Positions 27,651 to 37,582 of a stretch of 64,000 nucleotides of DNA are shown in pieces. The translations under genes and the position numbers were made by a program. The notes under the pieces are model-generated. The model had not been told where the DNA came from. It saw nothing but the letters and a program-made list of their open reading frames with translations, and made no database searches. The stretch lies in contig JAHLWR010000016.1 in assembly GCA_019057815.1 (NCBI GenBank), forward strand, positions 21,959 to 85,958, written 5' to 3'. The DNA comes from Candidatus Heimdallarchaeota archaeon. GTDB lineage: Archaea > Asgardarchaeota > Heimdallarchaeia > Heimdallarchaeales > Heimdallarchaeaceae. The stretch's first letter is position 1. Every line of letters starts with the position of its first letter.

Positions 27651-28328
27651 CTAGTTATTTTTTGCTTTCTTTATATCGCCTTCAGCGATTTTCGTTTCCA
27701 TTGTGTATAAATCCTTATTTGATGCATTAAACTCGTGTTTTATTTGTCCCTTTAATGATTCCAATGAATACAGCTTCCAATATACAGGAATAAAAACTGT
27801 TTTATTATCTCTTATTTCGTTAACTATTTCAAAACCAACCATTAGATGAAGTGCATCTGTTGTAATTTTTGGATTTTTTGAAGGAGAAACATAGAAGGAA
27901 CGAAATGTCGTGTCTATACTTTTTTTATTATAGGTTTTGCATTCTAAATAAAAGGGTGATCCATCAATATCTTCAACATAGATGTCTGGATAACCAGTTG
28001 CTTTTTTTGAACCATCTTTTGTTTTAGGAATTCTAGCTTTCATCCCCACAGAATTTAATGCATTTATCACATAACGTTCAATATAATTCCCCACTTCATT
28101 TACTCGTCGTGCATAGATACCATCTCTGTTAGTGATTTTACATGTTTCAATGCATGCATCTACTAATCTTTTATAAAAACCGGGTTTTTTTGCTTCCTTT
28201 TCATCATAAGGTTGGACTTTATATCCTGTTATTCCACTTATTAGAACAGAGAATGGCAAATCCTTTATAGGTTTCAGAAGTTTTCCAATAAAACTCTCTA
28301 ATTCTTTTACATATTGTTTGTCTTCCAT
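27651..28328 (-). CDS. Type II restriction endonuclease (PD-(D/E)xK)
   Basis: About 225 aa. The nuclease core reads GYPDIYVEDIDGSPFYLECKTYNK, a classical P-D-x(n)-E-x-K motif near residue 130-150, preceded by YIERYVINALNSVGMKARI. It is tail to tail with the methyltransferase, so the two form a type II restriction-modification system. Recognition sequence cannot be told. The ATG at 28328 is chosen over a TTG nine bases earlier. Confidence 0.8.
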   Translation of the reverse strand: MEDKQYVKELESFIGKLLKPIKDLPFSVLISGITGYKVQPYDEKEAKKPGFYKRLVDACIETCKITNRDGIYARRVNEVGNYIERYVINALNSVGMKARIPKTKDGSKKATGYPDIYVEDIDGSPFYLECKTYNKKSIDTTFRSFYVSPSKNPKITTDALHLMVGFEIVNEIRDNKTVFIPVYWKLYSLESLKGQIKHEFNASNKDLYTMETKIAEGDIKKAKNN

Positions 28329-28337
28329 TTTGAACAA

Positions 28338-28855
28338 TTTTAACTAAATCCTAGCTAAATAAGCCTTTCTCTGTCAAATTCTGAGAATGAATTCTCTTTT
28401 TCTTCTAGCTTTTAAATGAAATTCAGGATTATTTTATTGAAGAGAGTTTCTTCACTATGATATTCTTTCTTTTTTCTCGCTTCAACCCCCTCTCACTCGT
28501 TATCTCTTTATTATATATCTCACTCTCTTTTCTCCCTTTTTCTTGTCTTTCTTCCCTTTTGGTTTAATGAATGCTTTCAATGACGCTTGACTGTATTTAT
28601 AATTTCTCATCCTTTGCGCAATATCATATGTATCTGATTATACTAACCCTTGCTCTTGTTCATCTTGTTCTTTTCTGTTTATATTCTAACTCACACATCT
28701 CTAATTGAGTGGTTTTTCACTATAAAAACTTACTGTCCACCTTAAAAAGGAGTTTAAAAATATTCAAGATAAAAGAAGAATGGAGTTGACCAAGTGACTG
28801 TTAACTCGATATCTTAAAGGAAAGGTTTATAGTTTTTAAAATCTCTTGATTTCAT
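28338..28855. other. Gene-free pyrimidine-rich spacer
   Basis: About 500 bases with many T/C tracts on the plus strand and no supported reading frame. A TATA-like GGTTTATAGTTTTTAAAA at about 28.82-28.84 kb can serve the downstream restriction enzyme gene. I see no RNA gene. Confidence 0.4.
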
Positions 28856-31800
28856 ATGGTTCTTGTAGAGAGGAAGCAGTTTGAGAAAGCGTTAGAAGAA
28901 TATCTAAATAATGTTATGAAAATACATGAACAAGAAACGTCTACAGAACAATCCTACTATACAGCTCTCTCTAATTTTCTGAGTGATATATATAATGTCC
29001 CAAGGAAAAATATTTTAGTTAATCCTGTTGAGAAGTGGGGGATGCCCGATTTCGTAATTTTAAATCAAGAACTAATAGTTGGATATATTGAAGCCAAAGC
29101 ACCTACTATTAATCTTCTTCCTATTTTAGAGAGTGAGCAACTAAAGCGATACATAGATGCTTTTCCAAATGTTTGTCTAACTAACTTTACTGAATTTATT
29201 TTTATTCAACCTGGTGTTGATCCAAAAACTATCAAATTAGTTTCTAATATCCGTTTTACAAAAAAAGATTTGACTGATATTCCTAAAGCTGTTTTGTCAC
29301 GTTTTCACATTTTACTTGAAGAATTTTTGCTATTTTCTTCCCCTCTAATAACAAATGTAGAAAAACTGACTAAAAGATTATCTAGGTTGACTTTTGTGAT
29401 GAAGGAAATATTTATTTCTCATCATACTAAGGAGAAGGATATATTCACACATCAATCTATTGAGAACCTCTTTAATGGTTTTAAAACCTCATTAATTGAG
29501 AATATTTCACGAGTAGAATTCTGTGATATCTTAGCTCAAACTATCTCCTATAGTTTATTATTAGCTGTTGCCCATCATAAGGTTGCTGATAAAAACAATA
29601 CCACTCTAACACTTTCAACAGTATGGCAAGATATTCCAAAGAGTATACCAATTTTAGTAGAACTATATACCCAGTTCATGGTCAAGATGCCTAAAAATGT
29701 AGAATTGTGCTGCAATAGTATTATTCAATTACTAAACAAATGCGATTTTAACCTTATATTCGCTTTTTTTGACGAACACAAAGATGATCCAACAATCTAT
29801 TTCTATGAAAACTTTCTAGCTTCTTATAATCCTTCTCTTAAAAAACTTAAAGGCGTATTTTACACTCCTACACCTATTGTAAGATATATGATAAGTTCAG
29901 TTGATGAAATACTTATAAATTTTTTCAATAAAAATAAAGGTTTGATGGATGATAGTGTTTATTTATTAGATCCTTGTGCAGGAACTGCAACATTTATTAT
30001 TGAAGCAATTAAGCAAATATTTGGTAAACTAGCAAATGCTAGAAATTTGGGTCTCTTCAAGGGCATTGTAAAAGAACATATACTCAAACATTTTTTTGCG
30101 TTTGAAATAATGATTACTGCTTATGCAATAGGTCATTTTAAACTTAGAAACTTTCTAAAGTCTCTACAATACCCACTAGAATCAAAAGATTTTTTTCAAC
30201 TCTATCTTACAAATACCTTAGAAACAAAAGCTGAGGATGAAGGTTTAACAGGTTTTTTTGCACTCTCTGAAGAAGGAAGAAAAGCTAACATAATTAAAAA
30301 AACTACTCCAATTCTTACAATAGTAGGAAACCCGCCATATAAAATAGGTTCAACAAATAAAAGCTCGAGTATCAATAAATTAATGATAGACTATCGTCCC
30401 AAAAAGAAGAAACAAAGAGAAAATTTACAACCACTCTCGGATGACTATATTAAATTTATAAGATTTGCACAATGGAAGATCGCAGAGAAAAACAATGAGG
30501 GCATTGTTGCGTTTATCACTAATAATAACTTCTTAAAGGGGCGTATCCATCGAAAAATGCGACACAGTCTATTGAAGTCATTTGACAAAATATTAATTCT
30601 AGACCTACATGGAGATGCAAGAGAAGAGAGACCCCCAAAAAACACTAAAAATGAGAGTGTGTTTGGGATACAAACAGGTGTATGTATATTCTTTCTAATT
30701 AAGCTCAAAAATAGTAATAAAGATAATGAGGAGTTAGCTGAAGTATATTACAGTGAAGTTTGGGGCTCTGCGAAGGAGAAACTGAGTCTATTAGGAAAGA
30801 ATGATATCATTAAAATGCTTAATGATAAGAAATTGAAGAGAATTCACCCTTATAATCCATATTTTTTTCTATTTCCTTATTATGTAAGCAAACAAATGCA
30901 ACAATTTTGGGATAGTTTTTTTACCATTAGAGAGGATATTTTTCATGTTGCATCTATAGGTGTCCAAACAAGTAGAGATAAATTATCAATAGCTCTTGAT
31001 GAAAAAACTCTATTCGATAGATTCACAGAAATTAGAAATTCAAATTTGTCAACTTCTGAAATAATTGCAAAAAATGAGTGGGGTCAATGGAAAGGTGATG
31101 ATTGGACGGAAAATAGAATAAAATCTTATCTGACGGATTTAAGAAGAAAGGAGAAGAATGGGAAAGTACGACCTATCAATGATTACATTCGCAAAATACA
31201 CTATCGTCCCTTCGATTTTCAATATGTTTTCTATATGGATGGATTTGTTCAAATTACATGTAGAGAGAGAGCTGAACATCTAAAAGGGAATAGTTCTGGT
31301 GAAATAGCACTTATTATTGGAAGGTCAGGTAGACCGAGTAAATATTCTTGGGATATGGTAATTATGACATCTGAGATGCCCGATCAAGTTCTTGTTACAT
31401 ATCGTGGTTCTTCGATTCTCTGCCCTATGAATTATAAAAAGAGTACAGACACAAAAACTCTGTCCAGTAACATAAGAACACCTTTCTTATTAAATTTAAA
31501 AAATCATTATCTGAGAGAAAATAGTGTTTCTCACATTGATAATGCTGAATTTCCAAGAAATGTAATGTATTATCTATATGGTATCCTTTATTCTATGGTA
31601 TATAGAAAAAAATGGGAAGAATTTTTAAAATATGATATGCCTAGATTTCCCTTCCCGAAGAATTATCACCTTTTCTCATCAATGTCAGAAAAGGGTGAAT
31701 TATTGGCAAAAATGCACATGTTTTACACCGATCTGTTATCAGATACTATGCTAGACGAAATAAAATTTCCAGTTCAAGGAATAAACGTCATTACGAAAAT

Positions 31801-32095
31801 ACGATATGTTAAGGAAAAAGAACAATTGTGGATTAACAAAGAACAATATTTCACTGGTGTATCTGAAAGAATTTGGAATTATCGTATTGGAGGATATCAA
31901 GTTCTAAAACAATGGTTAAATAGGAGAATTAATAGAGAGTTAGTGACTCAAGATATCAAACACCTTAGAATGATGATTTATATTATTAATCAAACAATCA
32001 AATCTAGTGTAGAACTCGATAATATCTATTTAGAAATTGAAAAAGACTCTATTTCCTCCAAAATATTCAGAACAAACATGGATTATTATATTTAG
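28856..32095 (+). CDS. Single-chain type IIG/ISP-like restriction-modification enzyme
   Basis: 1079 aa. An N-terminal PD-(D/E)xK nuclease (GMPDFVILNQELIVGYIEAKAP, residues about 60-85) is followed by a helical spacer and an N6-adenine methyltransferase with motif I LDPCAGTATFIIEAI (about 375) and motif IV IVGNPPYKIG (about 490). The C-terminal half is target recognition, with the conserved IHYRPFDFQYVFY segment of type ISP enzymes. The helicase of true type ISP enzymes is absent, so it should act as one cutting-and-methylating chain. Frame intact. Confidence 0.85.
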   Translation: MVLVERKQFEKALEEYLNNVMKIHEQETSTEQSYYTALSNFLSDIYNVPRKNILVNPVEKWGMPDFVILNQELIVGYIEAKAPTINLLPILESEQLKRYIDAFPNVCLTNFTEFIFIQPGVDPKTIKLVSNIRFTKKDLTDIPKAVLSRFHILLEEFLLFSSPLITNVEKLTKRLSRLTFVMKEIFISHHTKEKDIFTHQSIENLFNGFKTSLIENISRVEFCDILAQTISYSLLLAVAHHKVADKNNTTLTLSTVWQDIPKSIPILVELYTQFMVKMPKNVELCCNSIIQLLNKCDFNLIFAFFDEHKDDPTIYFYENFLASYNPSLKKLKGVFYTPTPIVRYMISSVDEILINFFNKNKGLMDDSVYLLDPCAGTATFIIEAIKQIFGKLANARNLGLFKGIVKEHILKHFFAFEIMITAYAIGHFKLRNFLKSLQYPLESKDFFQLYLTNTLETKAEDEGLTGFFALSEEGRKANIIKKTTPILTIVGNPPYKIGSTNKSSSINKLMIDYRPKKKKQRENLQPLSDDYIKFIRFAQWKIAEKNNEGIVAFITNNNFLKGRIHRKMRHSLLKSFDKILILDLHGDAREERPPKNTKNESVFGIQTGVCIFFLIKLKNSNKDNEELAEVYYSEVWGSAKEKLSLLGKNDIIKMLNDKKLKRIHPYNPYFFLFPYYVSKQMQQFWDSFFTIREDIFHVASIGVQTSRDKLSIALDEKTLFDRFTEIRNSNLSTSEIIAKNEWGQWKGDDWTENRIKSYLTDLRRKEKNGKVRPINDYIRKIHYRPFDFQYVFYMDGFVQITCRERAEHLKGNSSGEIALIIGRSGRPSKYSWDMVIMTSEMPDQVLVTYRGSSILCPMNYKKSTDTKTLSSNIRTPFLLNLKNHYLRENSVSHIDNAEFPRNVMYYLYGILYSMVYRKKWEEFLKYDMPRFPFPKNYHLFSSMSEKGELLAKMHMFYTDLLSDTMLDEIKFPVQGINVITKIRYVKEKEQLWINKEQYFTGVSERIWNYRIGGYQVLKQWLNRRINRELVTQDIKHLRMMIYIINQTIKSSVELDNIYLEIEKDSISSKIFRTNMDYYI

Positions 32096-32281
32096 AATAA
32101 TGTCAAGAAAAACAACAAATAATGTGCTACAACATTTAGAGTATATAACTATCAAAACACATTATTTTTTCTTTCTTTTCCTATAATTTGTTTTACTTTA
32201 TGAATAGGCTATGACTACGATAACTCGTTCTTCCTCTCCTCTTGAAATATATTTAAATTTCTTTTATCTATTCACTAATTG

Positions 32282-32893
32282 ATGACAGAAGAAGAACGAG
32301 AAATATATTTTAAAAGTTCACTTAATAAAATTCCATATTCTTGGGAAAGGATGAAATGGATCAAGGAAACCGAAAGAAAAATAGATATTGAGAATGTAAT
32401 TACCCGGGAGATAACAAGGTGTCTATACCATTCTGGAACACTAAGCTATGTTAATGGTAATTATTCGGCTTCGATTCTTTCTATTTCCTCTGCAATTGAC
32501 TCTTTTTTATCCTCCATCATTTCAGCGACGGAATTTTCTGAAAGAACTTTGTTATCTGCAAGGATACAAAAAGCTAGAGAGGATAACAAAATTTCTTTAG
32601 ATATCTCTAATGAGTTAGAGATTTTTAATGCAAAAATAAGAAATCATCTTGTACATCCTAAAGGTCCATTTACACACTTTTTCCTTGGTGGTGAATTCGA
32701 TAACAAGAAAGGTTCTTGGACTAAAACTTTCCAATTAGATGATATAGCTATTGTTAAAGATAACACTATACATGCACTCAAGATGGATCCAAACACTAAC
32801 GTGAAACATGTCTGTGAATACTCTATATTGTTATTTATGCGAACTGTTCGAGATCATTTGAATTTAAAAAAATTATCTGATACACATGAATGA
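32282..32893 (+). CDS. HEPN-domain protein
   Basis: 203 aa, helical. Residues about 45-70 (YHSGTLSYVNGNYSASILSISSAIDSFLSSI) and NAKIRNHLVHPKGP near residue 122 form a HEPN domain with an intact R-x4-H motif (RNHLVH). HEPN proteins are often RNases in defence or toxin modules. No antitoxin-like partner is adjacent. Its position after the restriction enzyme suggests a defence role, which is inferred. ATG 32282 is preferred to the TTG just before it. Confidence 0.6.
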   Translation: MTEEEREIYFKSSLNKIPYSWERMKWIKETERKIDIENVITREITRCLYHSGTLSYVNGNYSASILSISSAIDSFLSSIISATEFSERTLLSARIQKAREDNKISLDISNELEIFNAKIRNHLVHPKGPFTHFFLGGEFDNKKGSWTKTFQLDDIAIVKDNTIHALKMDPNTNVKHVCEYSILLFMRTVRDHLNLKKLSDTHE

Positions 32894-33179
32894 TAGAAAC
32901 GGGGAATCAGTTGTCAATCTCTATTAAGTAATTTTAACTAATTTTTATCTGATTCCTCTCCTTCCTCTAAAATCACAAGTGTAAAATCTCCGTTCTCATC
33001 TATCTTCTTTTTTTCTTATCAAATTATTCTTTTTGCAAAATCTTTTATTATTTTCTCTTAGGTAGCATATTCTTCATAATGATGTGAAAAAAGTTTCTAA
33101 AACAAGTATCTAAATATTATTAGTACAAAGAATAAAGCGAAATGAAAAGATTATATAGTGCTGTAGTATATTTATTGTC

Positions 33180-33947
33180 ATGGATTGGATGGGATTAACT
33201 GCATTGGTTGTGTCTATAGTAGCTACTTCTGGGAGTCTTATATTCATAATTTGGAAAATGAGAGTCGTAGGACCGAAACTTGAAATAAATGAAGTTATGA
33301 TTATTCATCCATGGGATAATGATTCTAGTAAAATAAAATTAAAACTTCTGTTACAGAACTATGGGGACAGAATGGCTTATCTTCGTGTTCAGAGGCTATA
33401 TTTAAGACATATGTTAGATGAAGAATATTATCGTATTTTAATGAATGAGCGAAATGAAATTGTTCATACATATTCAGATTCAATAGGATTCCAAAGGCTT
33501 GTTGCCTTGTATAATACAGTAAACATTAATCAGAGAAAATTGTTTAAACAGCATAGTGAGCTATTACATAAGGCAGTGGAAAGAGGAGACATTTCTGAGA
33601 AAGACAAAATTGAGCTTAATTATCTCAAAAATAAACTTTCTGAAGAATTGGATGATTTAGAAAAAATTAGAGAAACTATTAGAATTCATGCAAATTTAAA
33701 CAGATTCTTAAACATATCTGATGAGTATAAAACTGAAACAACAGAATTTATTTGGGCATCACATCCCCAAAGTCAAGAAGAAATGGATTTCATAATTAAC
33801 ATAGGTTTTTCTAAGTTTCAAATGAATGATTTTGATTTAGTTATAGAAGGTTATTATTTCAACCATCGTGGAAAAAAGAAAAATCTAAAAACAATTAAAA
33901 ATTTGAAGGAAATTGAGATTAAAGAAAATTCTAACCAAATTCTTTGA
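33180..33947 (+). CDS. Hypothetical protein with N-terminal membrane anchor
   Basis: 255 aa. One TM helix (LTALVVSIVATSGSLIFIIW, about residues 6-26) is followed by a soluble domain. The latter has an early beta part (LKLLLQNYGDRMAYLRVQRLYL), a charged helical middle (HKAVERGDISEKDKIELNYLKNK) and a beta end. I do not recognise the family. The 286 bases before it contain no gene. Confidence 0.5.
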   Translation: MDWMGLTALVVSIVATSGSLIFIIWKMRVVGPKLEINEVMIIHPWDNDSSKIKLKLLLQNYGDRMAYLRVQRLYLRHMLDEEYYRILMNERNEIVHTYSDSIGFQRLVALYNTVNINQRKLFKQHSELLHKAVERGDISEKDKIELNYLKNKLSEELDDLEKIRETIRIHANLNRFLNISDEYKTETTEFIWASHPQSQEEMDFIINIGFSKFQMNDFDLVIEGYYFNHRGKKKNLKTIKNLKEIEIKENSNQIL

Positions 33948-34245
33948 ACCAGTAGGTAATGAACTAGAACTCATTATTACCACCTTTTTAAATAAAATTT
34001 TTCATATTAGTTTACCTACACATCTCTTGTTCTACATCCCACTGAAAGCAAACAAAAAAATGATGGTGATTATAGTGGATACAAACACACATACAAGAGT
34101 AAAAGAAGCAGTAATAATTTCTTCGACAATTTTTCTCGACTTACTTCTTTCTCTTTTCCTAATCCTTTCCAATTCCGTATTAATCTCCTTCTTTCACTTC
34201 ACTAACAAAACTAAGTCGTATTTTTTCCTCAACAAAAAGATTCTC

Positions 34246-35376
34246 TTATGAAATTATATGTTTGTTTCCTATATTTACGTTTTTCAGATGTTTTAAGGCG
34301 GTTTTCTGACAACTTTCAGCTAATTCTCTTGATGTAAATGGCAAGTCGTTAAACTCGTGTTGAGGGTGAAAACCTAATAATGAATATGGTATATTTTCAT
34401 CTATTGAAGCTATGAAAGAGGCTATATTTTCTACTTCTTCTTCATCTATATAACCAGGTACAAGTAAAGTGGTTGCATTTAGAATGGGAATATTTTGACG
34501 TTTACCAAAATACTCCTTTCCTATCATCTCAAAATTTTCAAGAGTTCTTTTGTTAGATACACCGGTTAGAGCTTTGTGAATAGAAGGATTCCATGCTTTC
34601 AAATCAAATTTGATGTTACCTCCTGATTTAAGTGAATATTCTGCTGCTTTTTTCACAAGATTTGGATTACCTGATCCATTCCATTCCCAACATATTCGAG
34701 CGATTCTATTTTCATTTTCTGCAATTTGCAGAATTTCTTTGGAAATATTTAATGCAAAAGGAAAATGCGGTTCAGGTGAACCCCCAAAGAAACAGACACA
34801 GGATATTTTTTTATTATTTTTGTAAATACTGGAAAGTTCTGTCCTAGACACTTTACGTCCAGCTTTAACACTTTTATGATGGTAATTTTGACAAAATAAG
34901 CAGTCAAATGAGCAACCATAGAAGAAGACAGAGAGATTGTAAAATCCTCTTTCTTTTCCTTCCTTATATGCAAACTCCGGGAATCCACTTCCAGTCCCAG
35001 CTGGACAAAACCAAGCAGCACAGCAATTACAAGGCAAAGGATCAAGGTAATATTCAAGAATCCCTGACTCTCTGGTTGCTAGAGAAACTAGTTTTTTGTT
35101 TTTTACATATCTTAAACCACAATAACTCGTCTCTAATTCATCCATCCCACATCGATGAAAACAATAAGAGCATTTTACTAAATCTGAATTGGGGGAGGAT
35201 GCAGGGAGATTGAAACGTTGTCTAGAAATTTGGTGAGTTAAAGAAATTTGCTCCTCAACAACTGAGCTACCTTTTTTAACACAATCCTTGCAAATTTTAA
35301 GACTGTTTGATAGAATTTTTGGGCTTTTACAAATCTGACATTCCTTTGTTACCTCTGGTCTTTGGAAAAAGGTCAT
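34246..35376 (-). CDS. Radical SAM enzyme, PflA/AmmeMemoRadiSam-like
   Basis: 376 aa. The N-terminus carries Cys pairs of zinc-ribbon type (CQICKSP, then CKDC, then CSYCFHRC). The radical SAM cluster motif is GCSFDCLFCQNY (C-x3-C-x2-C, about residue 155). FFGGSPEPH, WEWNGSGNP and FDLKAWNPSIHKALTG follow, as in COG1180 pyruvate formate-lyase-activating-like enzymes of unknown target. No glycyl radical enzyme gene is in view. Strand is opposite to the gene before it. Confidence 0.8.
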   Translation of the reverse strand: MTFFQRPEVTKECQICKSPKILSNSLKICKDCVKKGSSVVEEQISLTHQISRQRFNLPASSPNSDLVKCSYCFHRCGMDELETSYCGLRYVKNKKLVSLATRESGILEYYLDPLPCNCCAAWFCPAGTGSGFPEFAYKEGKERGFYNLSVFFYGCSFDCLFCQNYHHKSVKAGRKVSRTELSSIYKNNKKISCVCFFGGSPEPHFPFALNISKEILQIAENENRIARICWEWNGSGNPNLVKKAAEYSLKSGGNIKFDLKAWNPSIHKALTGVSNKRTLENFEMIGKEYFGKRQNIPILNATTLLVPGYIDEEEVENIASFIASIDENIPYSLLGFHPQHEFNDLPFTSRELAESCQKTALKHLKNVNIGNKHIIS

Positions 35377-35453
35377 GAATATTTCAACCCATATTTTCTT
35401 TCTTCCTGATTCTTAGTAAAAATATTTATTTATATATTTGGTATTTCAAATAT

Positions 35454-35855
35454 ATGGCATTCGATTGGACAGTATTTTTCACACTTCTTATTGCTACTGG
35501 TTTGTTTTATTTAGCCTCTGCAATAATGTGTGGTAGTATGTTCGGAAGAAAAGTTAAGAAATGGAGCTGGTTGAATCTTATAATGGCAGCTGCTTGTTCT
35601 TTAATATGGGTCTTTGGATTAAATATACCAGGAATTGGAAACGCTGGTCAGGTTACATTTGGTATAATACTGTTTCTGGTGTGTTATTTTATCTGGACAC
35701 TTGGAGCTGATATTTCAGAAAGAAGAGCTGTTTGGGCAACTGCAGCTACCTTAGTAATTTGGTTTGCTTTATGTTGGCTACTCATCATAATACTGCACTT
35801 GTTTGAAATTGACACATTTGACAGCCTTCCCACACTATTTACGTTCTTCACATAA
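35454..35855 (+). CDS. Hypothetical four-TM membrane protein
   Basis: 133 aa with four TM helices (residues about 5-25, 37-56, 64-84 and 97-120), with a short GRKVKKWSW loop after the first. No family recognised. A TATA-like TTTATTTATATAT lies about 30 bases upstream of the ATG, pointing to a leaderless transcript. Confidence 0.55.
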   Translation: MAFDWTVFFTLLIATGLFYLASAIMCGSMFGRKVKKWSWLNLIMAAACSLIWVFGLNIPGIGNAGQVTFGIILFLVCYFIWTLGADISERRAVWATAATLVIWFALCWLLIIILHLFEIDTFDSLPTLFTFFT

Positions 35856-35860
35856 GTGCT

Positions 35861-37309
35861 TTAGGTGAAAAAACTAACAAAGTTCTCCCAGTTCAAAGCA
35901 TAATTCAACCTAAATCTCTTTTTTTTCTTTTCTAAAAATTTCTTTAGAAGCCCAGGATAGTTTTCGATTGTTTTATAAACAAAATATGCAGTAACCCTAA
36001 AATAAATGTGATTCATCTTGCATTCTATTGAATTTACATCTTTGAGCGCATTTCCCCCTTCTTTAACTTGCCAATCCAGACAAGGACCACCACAATAGTA
36101 CTTAATTCCACATTTTGAGCAAGTTTCTATTTTATCAACATTCTCCTGCACAGATTTCCTTGAGATATTTTCTAGATTAGATTCTTGAATAGAGCCGAGT
36201 TTAAAATCTTCGATTCCTATCAATCCAGAGCAAGGATAGTAATTTCCATTCCAGTCAATTGCCACAGCTGTTCTTCCAGCAGGGCACCTAGTGAGATGTT
36301 TTTCTCTTGTTAAGATTTTTTCTAAATATCTACCAAAATAGTCTGAAGATCCCAAACTCTCAAGAAATTCCAGTAAATTTTTCTCAGCTAATTCTAATAA
36401 TGTCAGTATAAGCTTTGACAACTCTTTTTCAACTAAATTAAGATTGTCTTGAGTCCAAGGATATTTTGCATCTTTTGGTATTCGAACAGGTCTTAAGGAA
36501 CTTAAATCAAAATGTTTCAAGCATTCAACATATATACTATAGTAATCTTTAGTTTCTGAGTTTATAGGAATATAACAATGTTTAACCACTGAATCATCAA
36601 GAAGTTCTAAATTCTTAACAACTTTCTTGTTTTTAATGAGATTTTCATAATCCAATGAAACTGTGAGATATCCATAAGAATTCATAAAATCTATAAAGTC
36701 TGCTGTTGGTTGAAGAAGGTTAGTAGAAGAAGGAAAAAAGGATATTTGGATATTTTTCTCTTTTTGAATATTTTCAATGAATGTGTTAACTTCCAGAAAT
36801 TGATCAAAATTGAGAGTAATTTCACTAGTATAACCATAAGAAAAGCAGATCTGTTTATCACAACCAAGTTTAATATTAGCTTCTACTACTTTTTCAATTA
36901 ATCCTTTGATTTGATCAGTTGAAAGTTCCCTTGAATTGTTTTTTCTAAGATGGTTAACATAGCAATACCAACAATCAGAGTTACAAGTGGTTGAGGGATT
37001 GATCACTATACAATCGATAAGAGCTGATTTATTATTATTCAAGTGTGGTTCTTGTTTTTTTTTCACAAAAAAATTGAATTTTTGTAAATATCTGATTCTG
37101 TTTTTTATCCCCTGGTGATAGATATTATTGTACTCTTTGATCAGATTTTCAAAACTAATAATACTGGAAATATTTTCTGAAGAATCTTCTGAGATAGTGT
37201 AATTCTTTTCTAAGAACCAAAACATCTGTGAAAAAGAATCTAATAAGAAATCAGTATCTCTGAATTTAAAAAAAAATACTTCGTCACTCTTAGTCATTTT
37301 TCTCAGCAT
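35861..37309 (-). CDS. Radical SAM/SPASM peptide-modifying enzyme
   Basis: 482 aa. The radical SAM motif is TTCNSDCWYCYVN (C-x3-C-x2-C, about residue 110). A SPASM-type C-terminus follows: RCPAGRTAVAIDWNGNYYPCSG, then CSKCGIKYYCGGPC and a last EC, for auxiliary iron-sulfur clusters. Such enzymes modify ribosomal peptides or activate enzymes. The N-terminal 90 residues could bind a leader peptide but I see no certain RRE fold. Its ATG overlaps the stop of a 60-aa gene by seven bases, so the two are translated together. Confidence 0.85.
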   Translation of the reverse strand: MLRKMTKSDEVFFFKFRDTDFLLDSFSQMFWFLEKNYTISEDSSENISSIISFENLIKEYNNIYHQGIKNRIRYLQKFNFFVKKKQEPHLNNNKSALIDCIVINPSTTCNSDCWYCYVNHLRKNNSRELSTDQIKGLIEKVVEANIKLGCDKQICFSYGYTSEITLNFDQFLEVNTFIENIQKEKNIQISFFPSSTNLLQPTADFIDFMNSYGYLTVSLDYENLIKNKKVVKNLELLDDSVVKHCYIPINSETKDYYSIYVECLKHFDLSSLRPVRIPKDAKYPWTQDNLNLVEKELSKLILTLLELAEKNLLEFLESLGSSDYFGRYLEKILTREKHLTRCPAGRTAVAIDWNGNYYPCSGLIGIEDFKLGSIQESNLENISRKSVQENVDKIETCSKCGIKYYCGGPCLDWQVKEGGNALKDVNSIECKMNHIYFRVTAYFVYKTIENYPGLLKKFLEKKKKRFRLNYALNWENFVSFFT

Positions 37310-37485
37310 ACTGATTCTGTCTCTTCTCTGTTTTCATCACTTTGTAACACAGAAGCTATTTTACTCAACGCATCATCTTTATTGAGAAATCTACCAATAA
37401 TTTTCTCATCAGATATTTTTTTTACAATCCACCAGTCATTTTCAAAATAAATTTCAAAATCGCCACATATTTCTCTTTCGCTCAT
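37303..37485 (-). CDS. Small protein, possible radical SAM substrate peptide
   Basis: 60 aa. The middle (WWIVKKISDEKIIGRFLNKDDALSKIASVL) resembles a small DUF2188-like beta-alpha unit, and the end is acidic and closes with a lone Cys (ETESVC). Only one other Cys is present (residue 7). It overlaps the start of the SPASM enzyme, the gene order seen for precursor and maturase pairs. Substrate status is inference; it could be a leader-binding helper instead. Confidence 0.45.
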   Translation of the reverse strand: MSEREICGDFEIYFENDWWIVKKISDEKIIGRFLNKDDALSKIASVLQSDENREETESVC

Positions 37486-37582
37486 TTCTTTCTGAAGTTT
37501 TATTCATAATAGCATATTTAATTATTTCCAGTGAACTCAACACAATAGTCTTAAATATCCACAGAATTTAGGGTTTAAGAAG

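Noticed and set aside
33913..34251. 112-aa hydrophobic reading frame
   Set aside because: It overlaps the end of the preceding gene, starts at a weak codon without ribosome binding site, and has a biased composition.
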